Assembly (NCBI GenBank): GCA_947453585.1
Contig: CANGHQ010000104.1
Span: 1-6,603, forward strand
Direction: 5' to 3'
Length of the DNA stretch: 6,603 nt
DNA from: Burkholderiales bacterium
GTDB lineage: Bacteria > Pseudomonadota > Gammaproteobacteria > Burkholderiales > Burkholderiaceae_C
This document shows positions 4,808 to 6,603 of the stretch, piece by piece; positions within the stretch are counted from its first letter, which is position 1; every line of letters starts with the position of its first letter. The notes below the pieces were generated by a model. That model did not search any database and was not told the origin of the DNA. It saw only the letters and a program-made list of their open reading frames with translations. The position numbers were made by a program, and so were the translations under genes.

Positions 4808-6603
4808 ATGCGCTTAGACAAACTGACCACCAAATTCCAAGAAGCCCTGTCCGACGCCCAAAGCTCGGCCTTGGGTCAAGACCACGCCTACATCGAGCCC
4901 GCCCACGTGGTGGCCGCCATGCTGCGCCAAGAAGACGGCCCCAAGGCCTTGCTACAGCGCGCCGGGGTCAATGTGCAGGCGCTGCTGGCCGCAGCCGACG
5001 CCGCCATGAAAAAACTGCCCGAAGTGCAGGGCCAGGAACAAGTGCAAGTAGGGCGCGACATGGTCAGCCTCTTGCAGGCGGCAGAAAAAGAGGCGATCAA
5101 GCGGGGCGACCAGTTTGTGGCGGGCGAGTTGTTCATGCTGGCCCTGAGCGATGCCAAGTCGGACTTTGCCAAGCAGGTACAAGCCCTGGGCCTGACGCGC
5201 AAAAGCCTGGACGCCGCCATCGTGGCCGTGCGGGGCGGCCAAAACGTGGACAGTGCTGACGCTGAAGAGCAGCGCGAATCTTTAAAGAAATACTGCGTTG
5301 ACCTGACCGAGCGCGCCCGCATGGGCAAGCTTGACCCGGTGATTGGCCGCGACGACGAAATCCGCCGCGCCATCCAGGTGCTGCAACGCCGCACCAAGAA
5401 CAACCCGGTGCTCATTGGTGAGCCCGGCGTGGGCAAAACCGCGATTGTGGAGGGCCTGGCCCAGCGCATCGTGGCCGGTGAAGTGCCCGATTCACTCAAG
5501 GGCAAGCGCGTGCTGTCGCTGGACATGGCCTCGCTCTTGGCGGGGGCCAAGTTTCGCGGCGAGTTTGAAGAGCGCCTGAAAAATGTGCTCAAAGACCTGG
5601 CCAAGGACGAAGGCCAGACCATCGTCTTTATTGACGAGCTGCACACCATGGTGGGCGCGGGCAAGGCCGAAGGCGCCATGGACGCGGGCAATATGCTCAA
5701 ACCCGCACTGGCGAGGGGCGAGCTGCATTGCGTGGGCGCCACCACGCTGGACGAATACCGCAAGTACATCGAAAAAGACGCCGCACTAGAGCGCCGTTTT
5801 CAAAAGATACTGGTGGGCGAGCCCACGGTGGAAGCCACGGTCGCAATTTTGCGCGGCCTCAAAGAGCGCTACCAAGTGCACCACGGCGTCAACATCACCG
5901 ACCCGGCCATCGTGGCTGCAGCCGAACTCAGCCACCGCTACATCACCGACCGCTTTTTGCCCGACAAGGCGATTGACCTGATTGACGAGGCGGCGGCCAA
6001 AATCAAGATCGAGCTTGACTCCAAGCCCGAGGTCATGGACAAGCTCGACCGCCGGCTGATTCAGTTGCAGATTGAGCGTGAAGCTGTCAAGAAGGAAAAA
6101 GACGAGGCCTCGCTCAAGCGCTTCTCGCTGATCAACGAAGAAATCACCAGCCTGCAAAAGGAAATTGCCGACTTGGACGAAATCTGGAAGGCCGAAAAGG
6201 CCACGGCCCAGGGCAGCGCGCAAGTGCGCCTTGAGATCGACACTCTGCGCCAGCAAATCGAAACCCTCACCCGCAAGGGCGACCTGGCCAAGGTGGCCGA
6301 GCTGCAATACGGCAAATTGCCCGAGCTGGAAAAACGCCTGAAAGACGCCCAAGACACCGAAGCTGGCCGCGCCAAAGGCGGCGAGGGCGTGGCGCCGCAA
6401 CTCTTGCGTACGCAAGTGGGCGCCGAAGAAATCGCCGAAGTCGTGGCGCGCGCCACCGGCATTCCGGTGTCCAAGCTGATGCAGGGCGACCGCGAAAAAC
6501 TGCTGCTCATGGAAGGCCGCCTGCACGACCGCGTGGTGGGCCAAAACGAGGCGATTGCCGCCGTGTCCAACGCCATTCGGCGCTCACGCTCTGGCCTGTC
6601 TGA
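4808..6603 (+). CDS. clpB: ATP-dependent disaggregase ClpB (3' end outside window)
   Basis: ClpB is a hexameric AAA+ chaperone of the cytoplasm. With DnaK/DnaJ/GrpE it pulls proteins out of aggregates after heat stress. The frame is open from ATG 4808 to the window edge: 598 complete residues plus two bases of the next codon (the closing TGA is out of frame). Family length is about 860. Visible parts are the N domain (about 1-145, MRLDKLTTKFQEAL) and nucleotide-binding domain 1, with Walker A GEPGVGKT (204-211, Lys210) and Walker B VFIDE (273-277, Glu277). The paired arginines of LERRF (Arg329, Arg330) follow. The coiled-coil middle domain (about 410-525) is present, which separates ClpB from ClpA and ClpC, and includes the conserved tyrosine of QYGKLPELEK (Tyr501). 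The start of domain 2 (GIPVSKL, then VVGQNEAI) is the last part seen. The second Walker A should lie about ten residues beyond the edge. A sigma-32-like promoter precedes the gene. Confidence 0.97.
   Translation, partial: MRLDKLTTKFQEALSDAQSSALGQDHAYIEPAHVVAAMLRQEDGPKALLQRAGVNVQALLAAADAAMKKLPEVQGQEQVQVGRDMVSLLQAAEKEAIKRGDQFVAGELFMLALSDAKSDFAKQVQALGLTRKSLDAAIVAVRGGQNVDSADAEEQRESLKKYCVDLTERARMGKLDPVIGRDDEIRRAIQVLQRRTKNNPVLIGEPGVGKTAIVEGLAQRIVAGEVPDSLKGKRVLSLDMASLLAGAKFRGEFEERLKNVLKDLAKDEGQTIVFIDELHTMVGAGKAEGAMDAGNMLKPALARGELHCVGATTLDEYRKYIEKDAALERRFQKILVGEPTVEATVAILRGLKERYQVHHGVNITDPAIVAAAELSHRYITDRFLPDKAIDLIDEAAAKIKIELDSKPEVMDKLDRRLIQLQIEREAVKKEKDEASLKRFSLINEEITSLQKEIADLDEIWKAEKATAQGSAQVRLEIDTLRQQIETLTRKGDLAKVAELQYGKLPELEKRLKDAQDTEAGRAKGGEGVAPQLLRTQVGAEEIAEVVARATGIPVSKLMQGDREKLLLMEGRLHDRVVGQNEAIAAVSNAIRRSRSGLS
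5246..5248 (+). other. Possible internal GTG start in clpB (short ClpB form)
   Basis: Val147 is encoded by GTG at the junction of the N domain and domain 1 (GGQNVDSADAEEQ). Using the constant two-residue offset from E. coli seen at the Walker A and middle-domain tyrosine positions, it aligns with Val149. In E. coli that codon starts the natural ClpB form lacking the N domain. A G-rich stretch, GGGGCGG (5232-5238), lies seven bases upstream but is not a good Shine-Dalgarno sequence. Internal initiation here is inferred from position and codon only. Confidence 0.35.

Noticed and set aside
4888..6544. Long minus-strand open frames (4888-5769 and 5786-6544) opposite clpB
   Set aside because: They lie wholly inside a clear clpB reading frame. 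Their translations are rich in Ser, Arg and Ala or in His, Gln and Phe with no known motif, as expected from the antisense of a GC-rich gene.
6601..6603. Terminal TGA as a stop codon truncating clpB
   Set aside because: The codon frame from 4808 reads TCT at 6599-6601, then GA plus the next unseen base. The TGA is out of frame and the gene continues past the window.

Overview
The window is GC-rich, densely packed bacterial chromosome. The protein sequences suggest a betaproteobacterium, probably Comamonadaceae-like (Acidovorax/Polaromonas/Rhodoferax type). That placement rests on recognising the proteins and the gene order, not on a database search. I see no mobile element, CRISPR array, rRNA, tRNA or phage gene.

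Left part (1-4067, + strand): five co-directional genes with almost no space between them. They are the 3' end of hom (homoserine dehydrogenase, cut by the window edge), thrC (threonine synthase), moeA (molybdopterin molybdenumtransferase), and moaD and moaE (small and large subunits of molybdopterin synthase). hom and thrC overlap by one base and the other gaps are 4-16 bases, so this looks like one transcription unit. It carries two steps of threonine synthesis, with the kinase gene thrB absent between them. It also carries the last part of molybdenum cofactor (Moco) synthesis: MoaD/MoaE insert the dithiolene sulfurs to make molybdopterin, and MoeA later inserts molybdate.

Middle (4068-4139): a 72-base convergent intergenic stretch with a short GC hairpin and a small 7-base tandem repeat, but no clear U-tract terminator. 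On the minus strand at 4140-4718 lies a 192-residue cytoplasmic protein of unknown function.

Right part (4719-6603): an 89-base divergent intergenic region holds a very good match to a heat-shock sigma-32 promoter, followed by a Shine-Dalgarno sequence and clpB. clpB encodes the AAA+ disaggregase and is open to the right edge; 598 complete codons are visible, ending just before the second Walker A motif. The unknown gene reads away from the same region and may have a leaderless promoter back to back with the clpB one.

The coding genes look intact, with family-typical motifs and no frameshifts. I found no convincing new system. The points most worth checking are the sigma-32 promoter, the possible leaderless divergent promoter, the uncharacterised protein next to clpB, the mixed threonine/Moco operon, and a conserved internal GTG in clpB.
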